The position numbers and the translations under genes were made by a program. From contig OY482848.1 of NCBI GenBank assembly GCA_960531495.1, forward strand, positions 37,317,477-37,381,476: a DNA stretch of 64,000 nt. The letters run 5' to 3'. Below the pieces are notes generated by a model, which saw only the letters and a list, made by a program, of their open reading frames with translations, was not told the origin of the DNA and made no database searches. The DNA is from Zeus faber. Lineage: Eukaryota; Chordata; Actinopteri; Zeiformes; Zeidae. Shown piece after piece: positions 53,701 through 63,984 of the stretch. Position 1 is the stretch's first letter; each line of letters starts with the position of its first letter.

Positions 53701-56700
53701 TACCTTCATGATGAGTGCTAAGAAGAAGGACAATGGGAAAAAGAAAAAGACAACGACTCCCATTGAAACTAAGAAGGAAATCATAGAAAAATATGAGCCT
53801 GGTGTACGTATATCGGAAAAAATGCTTCGACATACGACTGTTTTAACATACGACCGTTCTTATAGAACCGATTACAATCGTAAGTCCAGGTACCACTGTA
53901 TTGTGCACTCGATACCATCTACTTTATACCCTGCACCTCTGTACCCTGTACCTCTATACCCTGTACCTCTATATCCTGTATCTTTATACCCTGTACCTCT
54001 ATATCCTGTATCTTTATACCCTGTACCTCTATACTCTGTAGTCTACAGACTGTACCTCTATACACTGTACTCTATACCCTGTACCTCTATACGCCGTACC
54101 TCTATATCCTGTACCTCTATACCATGTGCTCTATACTCTGTACCTGTATACCCTGTAACTCTATGCTCTGTACCTCTATACTCTGTACCTCTATACCCTG
54201 CACTCTATACCCTGTATCTCTATGCCCTATACCTCTATACCCTGTACTCTATAGCCTGTACCTCTATACCCTATACCTCTATACCCTGTACTCTATACCA
54301 TGTACCTCTATACTCTGTACCCTATACCCTGTACCTCTAGATTATTTACTTCTATACGCTGTACCTCTATACCCTGTGCTCTATACCCTGTATCTCTATA
54401 TTCTGTACTCTATACCCTATACTTCTGTACTCTGTACCTCTATACCATGTACCTCTATACCCTGTTAGCTATACCCTGTACTCGATATTCTGTACCTCTA
54501 TACCTTGTACCTCTATACCCTGACTCTATACTCTGTAACTCTATACCCTATACCTCTATACTCTACTCTACATCTATAGATCTATGAATGTATTCTAGTT
54601 AAGGGTTGCGTTAAATTTCACAGATTATGGGTGTTGATTCTTGTAGGAGCTAGCCACATGCTACATGCTCCATGTTGCTCTGCAGGGTTAGCGGCTGCTA
54701 CGAGGCTCTGTCTGGAGGCTCCACTACTGAGGGCTTTGAGGACTTCACCGGGGGCATCGCTGAGAACTACGACCTGCAGAGACCTCCACCCAACATGTTT
54801 CAGATCATCAGAAAGGCTCTTGAGGCCGGGGCGCTGCTGGGCTGCTCCATCGACGTAAGGGCATAGTACCAGCACAGTACCATAGTACCTCTAACAGGAG
54901 TATAAGTACCTCTAGCAAAACTAAAAGCTGTTTCTCTGCAGATCACCAGCGCTGCAGACTCTGAGGCCGTCACCAGACAGAAGCTGGTGAAAGGTCACGC
55001 CTACTCCCTGACCGGGGCCGTGGAGGTACCACAGTCCTACACATGTTCTACGTATACTACATGCTCTATATGCTCTAAATGTTGGACATAGAGTACATAA
55101 TTTGGATCGGGTCATTAAGGACACATTAGGGTTGTAGCATTTCAACCGGATTAGTCCTACACATCGAGTAATACACAACATGTTTCCAGGTGAATTACCG
55201 CGGCCGTAAAGAAAAGTTGGTGAGGGTGAGGAACCCCTGGGGCCAAGTGGAGTGGACCGGGGCCTGGAGCGACGGGTACAAGATTCAAGATTCAAGATTT
55301 AAGATTCAAGATTTTTTATTTGTCACATACATATACATACTTCCATACATATATGCAGTGAAATGTAATGCAACGCACCCGGTGATAGCACACAATAAGT
55401 CCTAGGAAAAAGTACAAAAATAAAATAAAAATAAAAAGTAGAAAATTCCTTTCTAATAGACCGACTAACTGACTCCTAAAACGTAATACAGTAAGTGGAA
55501 TACTTATAGAATAAGATAAAAAATATATAGAATAAAATACAATAAAAAATAAATTGAAATAAAATGGAATAGGTTGAAGGAATATGGCTATGTATATACA
55601 GATATGTGCATTTAAAGTGGCATGTGAATTAAAGTGGCATGTGAATGTGAATAGTGTGAGGTAGTGTTTGGGATAATACAGCACAGTATATAACAGTACG
55701 GCGCAGCAATACGGCATCACGAACAACCCTGAACAGTGATACAGTATGCGGTACAGTATGCTACATACAGTACAGTAGGTAGTGGAGCCTAGTGCATGGC
55801 TCAGTTAGGACCCCTGGTGAGGTCAGCGTTGACAGTTCTGATGGCTTGAGGGAAGAAACTCCGTCTCAGTCTCTCTGTTCTCGCTGCGTGACTGCGGAGG
55901 CGCTTGCCTGACCGCAGCAGCTGAAACAGTCCGTTGTTGGGGTGATGAGGATCCTTCATGATCCTACGGGCTCTGCTACTACACCTCCTGGTGTATAACT
56001 CCTGCAAGGGGGGGAGGGTAGTTCCAGTGGTACGTTCAGCTGAACGCACCACCCTCTGCAGGGCCCGCCTGTCCTGGGCAGTACAGTTCCCAAACCAGGC
56101 AGTGATGTTGCCTGTCAGGATGCTCTCCACTGCTCCAGAGTAGAAGGACTTGAGGATCCTCACCGAGACCCGGAATTTCCTCAGCTGCCTGAGGTGGTAG
56201 AGACGCTGCCTCGCCTTTCTCACCAGAGTGTCTGTGTGAACAGTCCATGTTAAGTCCTCTGTGATGTGGACTCCCAGATATCTGAAGCTGCTCACCCTAT
56301 CGACAGAAGTCCCATTAATCCACAAGGGCGCGTGCGTCCTCGATTGTGATCCACGCCTAAAGTCCACAATCAGCTCCTTGGTTTTGCTGACGTTCAGGTG
56401 TAGGCTGTTGTCCTGGCACCAGAGTGACAGGTCAGCCACCTCCTGGCGGTAGGCCTTCTCATCGCAGTCGGTGATCAGGCCCACGACCACGGTGTCGTCA
56501 GCAAACTTGATGATGGTGTTGGAGCTGGACCTGGCCACACAGTCATGTGTGTACAGGGAGTACAGTAGGGGGCTGAGGACGCAGCCCTGGGGGGATCCTG
56601 TATTCAGGGTGAGGGAGCTTGACATGTACTTCCCCACCTTGACCACCTGGGGGCGGCCTGTGAGGAAGTCCAGGATCCAGGTGCACAGCGGACCATTCAA

Positions 56701-59700
56701 TCCTAGCTCCATCAGCTTGACAGCCAGTCTGGTGGGGACTATGGTGTTGAAAGCTGAACTATAATCGATGAACAGCATTCTCACATAGGCCCCCTTCTGG
56801 CCATCCAGGTGCGTGAGCGTGGTGTGCAGTACCTGGGAGACCGCGTCATCCCTGGATCTGTTCTGCCGGTACGCGAACTGCAACGGGTCCAAGGTGCGGG
56901 GGAGGGAGGCGCAGATGTAATCCTTAATCAGCCTCTCGAAACACTTCATGACCACCGAGGTGAGGGCCACCGGACGGTAGTCATTCAGGCAGGTTGGAGA
57001 GGCGATCTTCGGGACAGGAACGACGGTGGACCTCTTGAAGCAGGATGGGACCACTGATTCAGCCAGGGAGATGTTGAATATTGTGGTGAACACCGGAGCT
57101 AGCTGGTTAGCACAGGTCTTCAGCACTCGTCCAGATATGCCATCTGGACCCGCAGCTTTCCTGGTGTTCACCCGCATCAGAGCCCTCCTGACCTCGTGCA
57201 CGGACACTGAGAGTGCGCGCTCGTCCCCAGCGGTGTAACTCCAATTAGCCGGCGAGCTAGCGGTGCTGCTGCCAGACTCGAACCGCGCATAAAAGGAGTT
57301 CAGTTGGTTGGCCAGGGAGGCGTCCACACTCGTGGCTGGGGAGGAGCTGCTCTTGTAGTTTGTTATTGTTCGCAGCCCCTCCCACAAGCGTCTTGTGTCC
57401 CCCCGCTCCATCTGCAGCTCCACGGTGTCTCTGTACGTCCGTTTGGCGTCTCTCACCGCCCTCCGCAGATTGTACGACGCCGCTTTGTAATTGTCCATGT
57501 TACCAGATACAAGTCCGTCGTTGTAAGCGGCCGTGCGCGCATTCAGAGCGCAGCGGATGGATTTATCAACCCATGGTTTCTGGTTTGGAAATATCCGAAC
57601 TTTCACCGTGGGAACGATTTCATCCGCTAGCGTAGCCACAAAACTCACTACAACCTCCGTAAACTCACTGACGTCACTTGAACTTGTTTGGAACATGTCC
57701 CAGTCTACGTCAGTCAGAGCGTCCTGAAGCGCAGCCTCTGATTGGTCCGTCCACCGCTTCACTTCCCTCGTCATCACCAGATCCCGCGCGATCAGAGGCC
57801 TGTAAACAGGAAGCAGCGAGATTGCGGCTTGATCTGATTTCCCGAAAGCAGGGAGCGACACGGGCTTGTATCCGTTCTTGTAAGGAGTGTAACAATGGTG
57901 CAGAGTTCTGTCTCCCCTGGTGGCACACGTGATGTGTTGGTGGAAATTCGGCAGAACTTTTTTCAGGTTGGCCCTGTTAAAGTCCCCAGTCACCACCACA
58001 GCCGCGTCGGGATGTCTGTTCTGAAATCCGCACAACACATCGTGCAGAACCGACAGAGCTGCGTCGGTGTCCGCTTGCGGTGGGATATAAACGGCTGTAA
58101 TGATGACCGTGCTGAATTCCCGGGGGAGATAAAATGGACGGCATAGTATGGTCAGCTGTTCCAGGTTCGGCGAGCAGGAGTGGGAGAGGAATTTGGTGTT
58201 GTTGGCGTTACACCAGCGGTTGTTTACCATTAGGCAGACGCCTCCACCTTTGGATTTCCCCGACTCTCCCGTTCTGTCGCCGCGGAACACGGAGAAGGCC
58301 TCGGCTGGACGTATGGCTTCATCCGGCACCAGTGGGGTCAGCCATGTTTCCGTCAGGCAGAGGACGCAACAGTTCCTCGTGTCTCGCTGGAATTGAATCC
58401 TCGCTCGAAGTTCATCCATCTTGTTCTCCAGGGACTGGACGTTAGCAAGAAGGATGCTTGGCAGAGGTGGACGGTAAGGTTGCGTCCTCATTCTGACCCG
58501 AATGCCGCCTCGTTTACCTCGGTGCTTCCTCCGTGGGCCGGCTCGTGGAACAGCGACTCCATTTTTGTTGTTGTTGCGAGTGTTCCCGCGTAGGATTTCC
58601 GCCGGCCACTCTGCTCCCACGGATAAAAAGTCCCAAAGTTGTTCGTTTAGGGAATTTTTTATATCCATGAGTGCATCGCGGCCGTATGAGTTAATTGTTG
58701 ATGTTTTTCTGGCGAACATTGTGATAAAAAAAGGAAAAAAATACTAAAGAGTAAGAAAGTAACCGGAGCGCCGGCGCAGGCGACCGCTAGGGGTGGCGCC
58801 ACTATCGCCTTATGCAACGCACAACGCACAACGCACCCTGTTCAACACTGATGCTAACCAAGCTAACCAGGCATCAGTGGCTCTAATTCACGGTCACCAC
58901 AACAAGACAGAGCACATGTAGAAGAAGAACAACAACAATCTTTAAATGTCACACAGCACACCACACTACAACACATGCATGCACACATGCTTTGGATGGT
59001 GGCCGGTGAAATGAAGCCTCTGCATCTAACCCATCCTTGGCTTGTCCTTCCTCCGGGGGCGTAGCCAGGAGCAGTGGGCAGCATTCATGGACGCGCCCGG
59101 GGACCTGGTGACGAGTGTCCGTCGCTGGTCAGACGATGATGTGTGCATGTTTTGGGTGGGGGTCCTTACTGACATTAGGTGGAGGAAACCCCATGTGAGC
59201 ACAGGGAGAACATGCAAACTCCACACAGAAAGGCTCCTATTTGGGAGATAACCTGCCGGAGCACGGTGCCAACAGCGCCCCAGGCAGGAATCGAACCCAG
59301 GAGCTTCTTGCTGTGAGGCAGCAGTGCAATGCACTGCGCCACCGTAGATGCTGATGCCAAGTTTTGGAATGTTGATTTGCAGCCAACCTTGCTGAGCTAG
59401 CTAAATGATATTTCACCTCCTCAGGTCGTCTGAGTGGAACTACGTGGAAGGAGACTGCCCCCATGCTAACGCTGAGGACGGAGAGTTCTGGTAGGTCAAC
59501 AGAAAGACATACAGACAGTCAGACGGACAGATGAACGGATGGATGGATGTTCGCAATGACAGATGGACAGTCAAACAGTCAGACACACAGACAGCTAACT
59601 TGTCTCTCTCTCGCCAGGATGTCCTTCAGTGAGTTCCAGCGACATTACTCTCGTATAGAGATCTGCACCCTGACACCAGACACCATCATGGACGACTCAG

Positions 59701-61960
59701 TCAAACACTGGAGTGTCAGCAAGTTCGACGGCAGCTGGAGGCGGGGCTCCACAGCGGGTGGCTGCAGGAACCACCCCTGTATGTACCTCCACACACACCG
59801 CTAACAAGATAATGCTAACACCTCCAGCTAAAGCAGCTTCTAGTTGGCTAAAGACCAAAGAGTCTGCAGGTCCACCAACAACACTACGATGGGGTCTGCA
59901 CGTAACTTTGGCCTGTCCACTAGGGGGCGGAGTCACAGTTACCGAAGCAGAACGTGAAGGAAACAAAGAAAATCCCAGAAGCACAAACATACATTTTAAA
60001 ATGATTTGTAGTTTAGTTCTGCGTTGGTGTGTTGGTGGTCCAACCCCAGAGATGGAAAATCTGGGTTCCGAAAGTCTAAAATTCCACTCAAAGATTTAGG
60101 GTCAACTGTGTGGATTAACTAATCAGCATCAACCCAGAGCAACCAGCTGATCAGGGAGGAAGGGGAAACATGGAAACAGGACCTAGAGTGATCCTCCTCT
60201 GCCCCAATGCGACTTCCCGTCCTGATCCACCGACCACGCTGTTTTCTGATTGTAGTGTAGTCCAGAGTTTGGAGGCCACACCCGTCGCCGCTTCCGCAAT
60301 CTCTTCTGCTCTCTTTGTCAAAGGGTGACCCCCACTCCTGTCAGTCAAGACAGCCCCACAACATCCAGGACCTTGTGGCATCTGAGTGGATCTCGTCCCC
60401 TGGTGCTTTGTCCCTGCAAAGCTTCCTGAGGACCTCAGTGACATCCACCGAGGGGATCCCATCACCCAGGAGGTCCCACCCCAAGGAGATCCCACCACCC
60501 AAGAGATTCCACCCTAGAGGAGATCCCACCACTAGGCAGTGTTTGTATGTCGCTGAGCCTGACTGGGTTCTGTGGGTGACCCGGTCACCAGGCGCTCACC
60601 TGGAGCTCCACTCCGGGGCCAGGTTCCATGCGTGCACCCGGGATCTCTCTCATCTGAGTGAGGTTCGGCCAGCCATCTCTGATCTTCTCATTGGGCCTTC
60701 TGAATAATTATTTGTCTGGCCCCTCATCTAAGGCCAGTCTGTCATGGTGGGGTGCGAGATGGCAGAGCTCCCAAGTTTTACTGAGACACAAGAACCCTCT
60801 ATCAGGTTGAGGTTTGGATTCCTGAAGGTGTCTGCGATCCACGTTATCCAGAGTCCTTTTCTGCGTTCCTACTCCAAGACCTTTAGGTTGGCTTCTCAGC
60901 CAAGTCTAACTGAGAAGGTTTCTCTGCGTTGCAGACACATTCTGGATGAATCCGCAGTTCGTGATCAAGTTGGAGGAGGAGGACGATGACCCGGACGATG
61001 GAGAGGAGGGATGCAGCTTTGTGGTCGGACTGATCCAGAAGAACCGCCGACGTCTGAGGAAGGTCGGGGAGGACATGCACACCGTGGGCTTCGCCATCTA
61101 CGAGGTCAGAGCTGAAGGAGACTGTTTGTGACCTTATTTAGAATCATGTTTCCGGAAGATTTGACATGTTGTTAGCTGTTGGCAGGTTAGCAGTAAGCTC
61201 TGGTTTGTTGCTGATCCACTTTGTGTGTTCTCTGCAGGTTCCCCCCCAGGTGAGACACTGGGATCCCCGTTGGAGGTCAGAGGTCAAAGACTTGAGACAG
61301 TTCCAGCCCACCCGAAAATACTATTTGGGTTATTTGGTTTTATTCAAAATGTGTTCGACTGTGTCCAGTGTGCTAGCTTAGCTTCTCTCTGTTCTGCGTC
61401 CGGCTCAGTTCCAGGGCCAGCGCGAGGTCCACCTGGATAAGAACTACTTCTTGAGCCACGCCCAGACGGCACGCTCTGAGACCTTCATCAACCTGCGGGA
61501 GGTGAGCTCGCGCTTCAAGCTGCCGCCTGGGGAGTACCTCATCGTGCCCTCCACCTTCGAGCCACACCTCAACGGAGACTTCTGCATCCGCGTGTTCTCC
61601 GAGAAGCAGAGCTCCACCCAGTAAGACGGGAAACTGGACAAGTAGTTACTGGGCAACTAGTTACAGGGCAACTACCTACTCGACAACTACTTACCGGACA
61701 ACTAGTTACTGTTCAACTGGGTGCTAGGCAACTAGTTACTGGGCGACTAGTAACTGGGCAACTAGTGACCGGACAACTAGTTACTGGACAACTGGTCAAT
61801 CAGCTGGAGTGTGTGTTTATTGATCTACTGACCGCCCTGTTTGTTTTCCAGACCATGTGACGATCCTGTAAACGCAGACCTGGATGACGTGCGTAGTGTA
61901 CACACACACACACACACACACACACACCATAACGTTTGGTGTGCCCACTGTGTGTTGTTA

Positions 61961-62014
<54 letters not shown>

Positions 62015-63984
62015 CAGGAGATGGTCTCCGAGGCTGAGGTGGACGCTGGTTTCCGAGGTCTGTTCACCAAACTGGCAGGAGAAGTGAGGCCTCGCTATTA
62101 TATTATATTACATTACATTACATTGCATTACATTACGTTACATTACATTATATTATATTACATTTCATTACATTACATTACATTACGTTACATTTTATTA
62201 CATTCCATTCCATTATATTATATTACATTTTATTACATTACAATACATTATATTATATTACATTTTATTACATTACATTATGTTACATTATATTATATTA
62301 CATTTTATTACATTACATTACATTACATTACATTATATTATATTATATTACATTTTATTACATTACATTACATTACATTATGTTACATTACATTATATTA
62401 TATTATATTACATTACACTACGTTACATTACATTATATTATATTAAATTTTATTACGTTACATTACATTACATTACGTTACATTACATTATATTTACAAT
62501 ATGAGGGATTGAGATGAGAACGTTTGGCTCGATGTCATTAGAATCCACAGCTCTAGATGCAAATCAACATGCGCATCATTTCCTTTTGCAAAGACCAAAT
62601 GTGAAGAACTTCAAAACAATCTAGAGTCAACACATTTACCTTCCTCATGTTCTGACGAGTGTGGCAAATATAAAACAGAACTCAGAGAACTGGAGTGGAC
62701 CTTCTTCTCCCAACGGGGTCCGACCCAGGCCACCTCCCAACGGGGTCCGTCCCGGACCACCTCCCAACGGGGTCTGAGCGGTTGGATGGGTCATTGTCAA
62801 CCGTCCTGTGTGACCTATCTGTCTGTCCGTCCGTCCATCTGTCTATCTATCACCCAGTTAAAAAATGACTGAAATTTGGCAGCCATTTTGTCAACCTTGG
62901 CTACCAACATTTGATGCACGGTTGCCATGGTTACCACTTCTACCGGCTTGTGAGGTTTGACTATTGTTCCTGGATGTTCTTCAGGACATGGAGATCTCTG
63001 CCGTGGAGCTGAGAACCATCTTGAATAAGATTGTCTCCAAACGTGAGTGTTTCCCTTCAGCACTTCCTGTTTGACGCGGCGACGCCGAGCGGCTTCAAAC
63101 TGCAGCTTCTCTCCACAGGAACTGACATCAGAACCGACGGCTTCAGCCCGGACACCTGCCGCATCATGGTCAACCTGCTGGACGTATCCTCACCTGAAGC
63201 TACTTCCTGTCTGAAGGTGTCCTCCCTGGGGCTTGCTCTCAGTAGAATGAGTCAGGCAGGTCACAGCAGACATGCATTGTGGGTATTCTGAGGTTCTCAG
63301 GTTCTAATCAGCCTTAACTGAGCGCAGGACAGCGGTAATGGGAAGCTGGGACTCTCCGAGTTTGCCACCTTGTGGAAGAAGGTCCAGAAGTACCTGGTAG
63401 GGTCCACCTTTCTGCTACGGGTTTTAATTGCTCACTCACTTTTGGTCTCACAGGAAGGGATGTCACAGCACGTCAGGAAATCCAAAGATCCAAACAAACG
63501 TACGTGAGTAGACCTTCACCGTGTCTGTTTGTTGTCCTAGTCCCTGTACAAGAAGAACGACACCGACAACAGTGGAACCATGAGCTCTCCTGAGATGAGG
63601 GTTGCCCTGAAGGACGCAGGTGAGTTGCAAACTGGTTGAGACTGGAACTAACTGGTTGAGACTGGATCTAGCTGGTTGAGACTGGATCTAACTGGTTGAG
63701 ACTGGATCTAACTGCTGTCAGTAGTATAGTGTTCAGTAGAACAGTGTTCAGTAGTACTGTGTGTCAGTAGTACTGTGTATCAGTAGTACTGTGTGTCAGT
63801 AGTACTGTGTGTCACTAGTACTGTGTCAGTAGTGCTGTGTCAGTAGTACTTTGTGTGTGTGCTGCAGGTTTCACCCTGAACAACAGCATCTACCAGATGC
63901 TCGTCGCTCGCTACTCGGACCCTGACATGACGGTCGACTTCGACAACTTTGTGGCTTGTTTGATGAGGCTGGAGATGATGTTCA
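47060..63984 (+). CDS. calpain C, conventional capn2-like protease (last exons outside window)
   Basis: Exons: 47060-47296, 49576-49645, 52685-52803, 52898-53031, 54686-54854, 54942-55025, 55190-55275, 59425-59490, 59618-59778, 60935-61104, 61238-61249, 61409-61620, 61852-61888, 62018-62083, 62985-63042, 63119-63183, 63328-63396, 63541-63619, 63868-63984. With the two missing short exons (59 and 24 nt in A and B) the protein would be about 697 aa. Triad Cys105, His262 and Asn286 intact. C2-like domain with [17 protein letters not shown] microexon; EF-hands including [13 protein letters not shown] and [10 protein letters not shown]. It has the same exon plan as A and B, with one exon 9 nt shorter (59425-59490). 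Start chosen at the first ATG of the MSGVA family start, also used by A and B. Confidence 0.92.
47340..47990. repeat. (ATT)n-rich low-complexity region
   Basis: About 650 bp of irregular ATT/TTA/GTA trinucleotide repeats in calpain C intron 1. Confidence 0.93.
47991..49575. other. calpain C intron 1, remainder
   Basis: Unique-looking sequence with short gtacttgtactt repeats near 49085-49145. No supported ORF or transposon. Confidence 0.45.
49646..50400. repeat. minisatellite copying the calpain C exon 2 donor
   Basis: Units of gggtgagtctaagcagtgg / gggtgggtctgagcagtgg start exactly at the donor CTGG|GTGAGTCTG. Dozens of units carry GTGAGT or a one-base variant on the transcribed strand. Confidence 0.94.
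50525..51025. repeat. tacactatactagac array
   Basis: About 0.5 kb of irregular 5-bp based repeat (ctaca, ctata, ctaga). Confidence 0.93.
51101..51155. repeat. (CAGA)n microsatellite
   Basis: Short tetranucleotide tract in calpain C intron 2. Confidence 0.9.
51430..51695. repeat. ctgtggacccctgtggac minisatellite
   Basis: About 25 units of 9-10 bp (cctgtggac, actgtggac). It is open in several frames, and I treat those frames as spurious. Confidence 0.93.
51930..52085 (-). mobile_element. Tc1/mariner transposase fragment
   Basis: The minus strand reads a decayed DDE segment in shifting frames. It resembles [12 protein letters not shown], the second catalytic aspartate region of Tc1 elements, followed by EWL. 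Only about 150 bp is recognisable. Confidence 0.6.
53209..53898 (+). mobile_element. Tigger/pogo-like element with identical TIRs
   Basis: The left end begins CAGTGGTACCTGGACTTACG and the right end is its exact reverse complement over 21 bp. CAGTGGTACCT is a Tigger-type terminus, and TA follows the right end. The short frame from 53708 ([14 protein letters not shown]...[14 protein letters not shown]) matches the start of a pogo-type DNA-binding domain. The element is 690 bp, so it cannot encode a full transposase. It contains an internal cagtcagtcaa array (53335-53620). Confidence 0.8.
53335..53620. repeat. cagtcagtcaacagtcagt array inside the Tigger-like element
   Basis: About 285 bp of cagtcagt/caacagtc units. 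Because both TIRs are identical and outside it, the array expanded within the element. Confidence 0.9.
55276..58800 (-). mobile_element. near full-length non-LTR retrotransposon (L2/jockey-like)
   Basis: On the minus strand it has a short 5' region (~58800-58720), a 972-codon ORF (58719-55801), a 3' UTR containing GTGACAAATAAAAAATC, and a tail of (TTGAATC)n repeats that ends within a few bases of calpain C exon 55190-55275. The 5' boundary is approximate; I found no target-site duplication. Confidence 0.85.
55801..58719 (-). CDS. LINE ORF2: endonuclease-reverse transcriptase
   Basis: Uninterrupted 972 aa frame. The N-terminal APE-type endonuclease (~90-310) has [17 protein letters not shown] and [12 protein letters not shown]. 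Its terminal SDH motif reads SDQ (FGKSDQAA), replacing the usual catalytic His. The reverse transcriptase (~550-820) has [62 protein letters not shown] and [15 protein letters not shown]. The C terminus is basic. An intact frame suggests a recent insertion. It could be an L2 (Maui-like) or Rex1-like clade; I cannot decide from sequence alone. Confidence 0.9.
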   Translation of the reverse strand: MFARKTSTINSYGRDALMDIKNSLNEQLWDFLSVGAEWPAEILRGNTRNNNKNGVAVPRAGPRRKHRGKRGGIRVRMRTQPYRPPLPSILLANVQSLENKMDELRARIQFQRDTRNCCVLCLTETWLTPLVPDEAIRPAEAFSVFRGDRTGESGKSKGGGVCLMVNNRWCNANNTKFLSHSCSPNLEQLTILCRPFYLPREFSTVIITAVYIPPQADTDAALSVLHDVLCGFQNRHPDAAVVVTGDFNRANLKKVLPNFHQHITCATRGDRTLHHCYTPYKNGYKPVSLPAFGKSDQAAISLLPVYRPLIARDLVMTREVKRWTDQSEAALQDALTDVDWDMFQTSSSDVSEFTEVVVSFVATLADEIVPTVKVRIFPNQKPWVDKSIRCALNARTAAYNDGLVSGNMDNYKAASYNLRRAVRDAKRTYRDTVELQMERGDTRRLWEGLRTITNYKSSSSPATSVDASLANQLNSFYARFESGSSTASSPANWSYTAGDERALSVSVHEVRRALMRVNTRKAAGPDGISGRVLKTCANQLAPVFTTIFNISLAESVVPSCFKRSTVVPVPKIASPTCLNDYRPVALTSVVMKCFERLIKDYICASLPRTLDPLQFAYRQNRSRDDAVSQVLHTTLTHLDGQKGAYVRMLFIDYSSAFNTIVPTRLAVKLMELGLNGPLCTWILDFLTGRPQVVKVGKYMSSSLTLNTGSPQGCVLSPLLYSLYTHDCVARSSSNTIIKFADDTVVVGLITDCDEKAYRQEVADLSLWCQDNSLHLNVSKTKELIVDFRRGSQSRTHAPLWINGTSVDRVSSFRYLGVHITEDLTWTVHTDTLVRKARQRLYHLRQLRKFRVSVRILKSFYSGAVESILTGNITAWFGNCTAQDRRALQRVVRSAERTTGTTLPPLQELYTRRCSSRARRIMKDPHHPNNGLFQLLRSGKRLRSHAARTERLRRSFFPQAIRTVNADLTRGPN
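58916..59345 (-). mobile_element. tRNA-derived SINE, copy 2
   Basis: The minus strand starts cggtggcgcagtgcattgca, has the B-box-like ggttcgattcctgcctgg, and a body shared with copy 1 (10873-11281), including gagtttgcatgttctccctg. It lies just upstream of the LINE in the same calpain C intron. Confidence 0.78.
60180..60760 (-). mobile_element. degenerate LINE reverse-transcriptase fragment
   Basis: Minus-strand pieces such as [18 protein letters not shown] correspond to the RT palm start (LRKL..GKAPGVDEI) of a second fish LINE family. Plus-strand ttgtctggcccctcatctaa is the usual companion sequence of that family. Many frameshifts. Confidence 0.6.
61640..61800. repeat. actagttactgggcaact repeat
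   Basis: About nine units of 18 bp starting about 20 nt after the donor of calpain C exon 61409-61620. Confidence 0.92.
61900..62011. repeat. (CA)n and (GT)n pair flanking a short spacer
   Basis: CA repeat (61901-61926) and GT repeat (61961-62013) in a 129-bp intron. Being complementary, they could fold into a hairpin that spans most of the intron. Confidence 0.9.
62092..62494. repeat. (ATTAC)n/(ATTAT)n array
   Basis: About 400 bp of cattacattacattatatt starting 8 nt after the donor of calpain C exon 62018-62083. It resembles an expanded (AATGT)n SINE tail. Sequence from 62495 to 62984 is unique apart from a short ccaacggggtcc repeat (62715-62775). Confidence 0.92.
63184..63327 (+). other. 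probable U12-type intron of calpain C
   Basis: 5' splice site GTATCCTCA; branch-like CCTTAACT with its A about 10 nt before the AG. Confidence 0.75.
63625..63850. repeat. actggttgagactggatcta and gtcagtagtactgtgt repeats
   Basis: Two adjacent small arrays fill the intron between calpain C exons 63541-63619 and 63868-63984. The first starts within 10 nt of the donor. Confidence 0.9.

Larger units (their letters stand above)
53032..54590. repeat. cctctataccctgta minisatellite after calpain C exon 4
   Basis: Units of 15 bp (tacctctataccctg) begin at the donor GTACTGTCTATAC, resume after a Tigger insertion (53209-53898) and run to 54590. Same family as the arrays in calpains A and B. Confidence 0.94.

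Noticed and set aside
62021..62504. Open frames rich in Tyr, Ile, His and Leu
   Set aside because: They start in a real calpain C exon but continue only through the ATTAC array past a GT donor.
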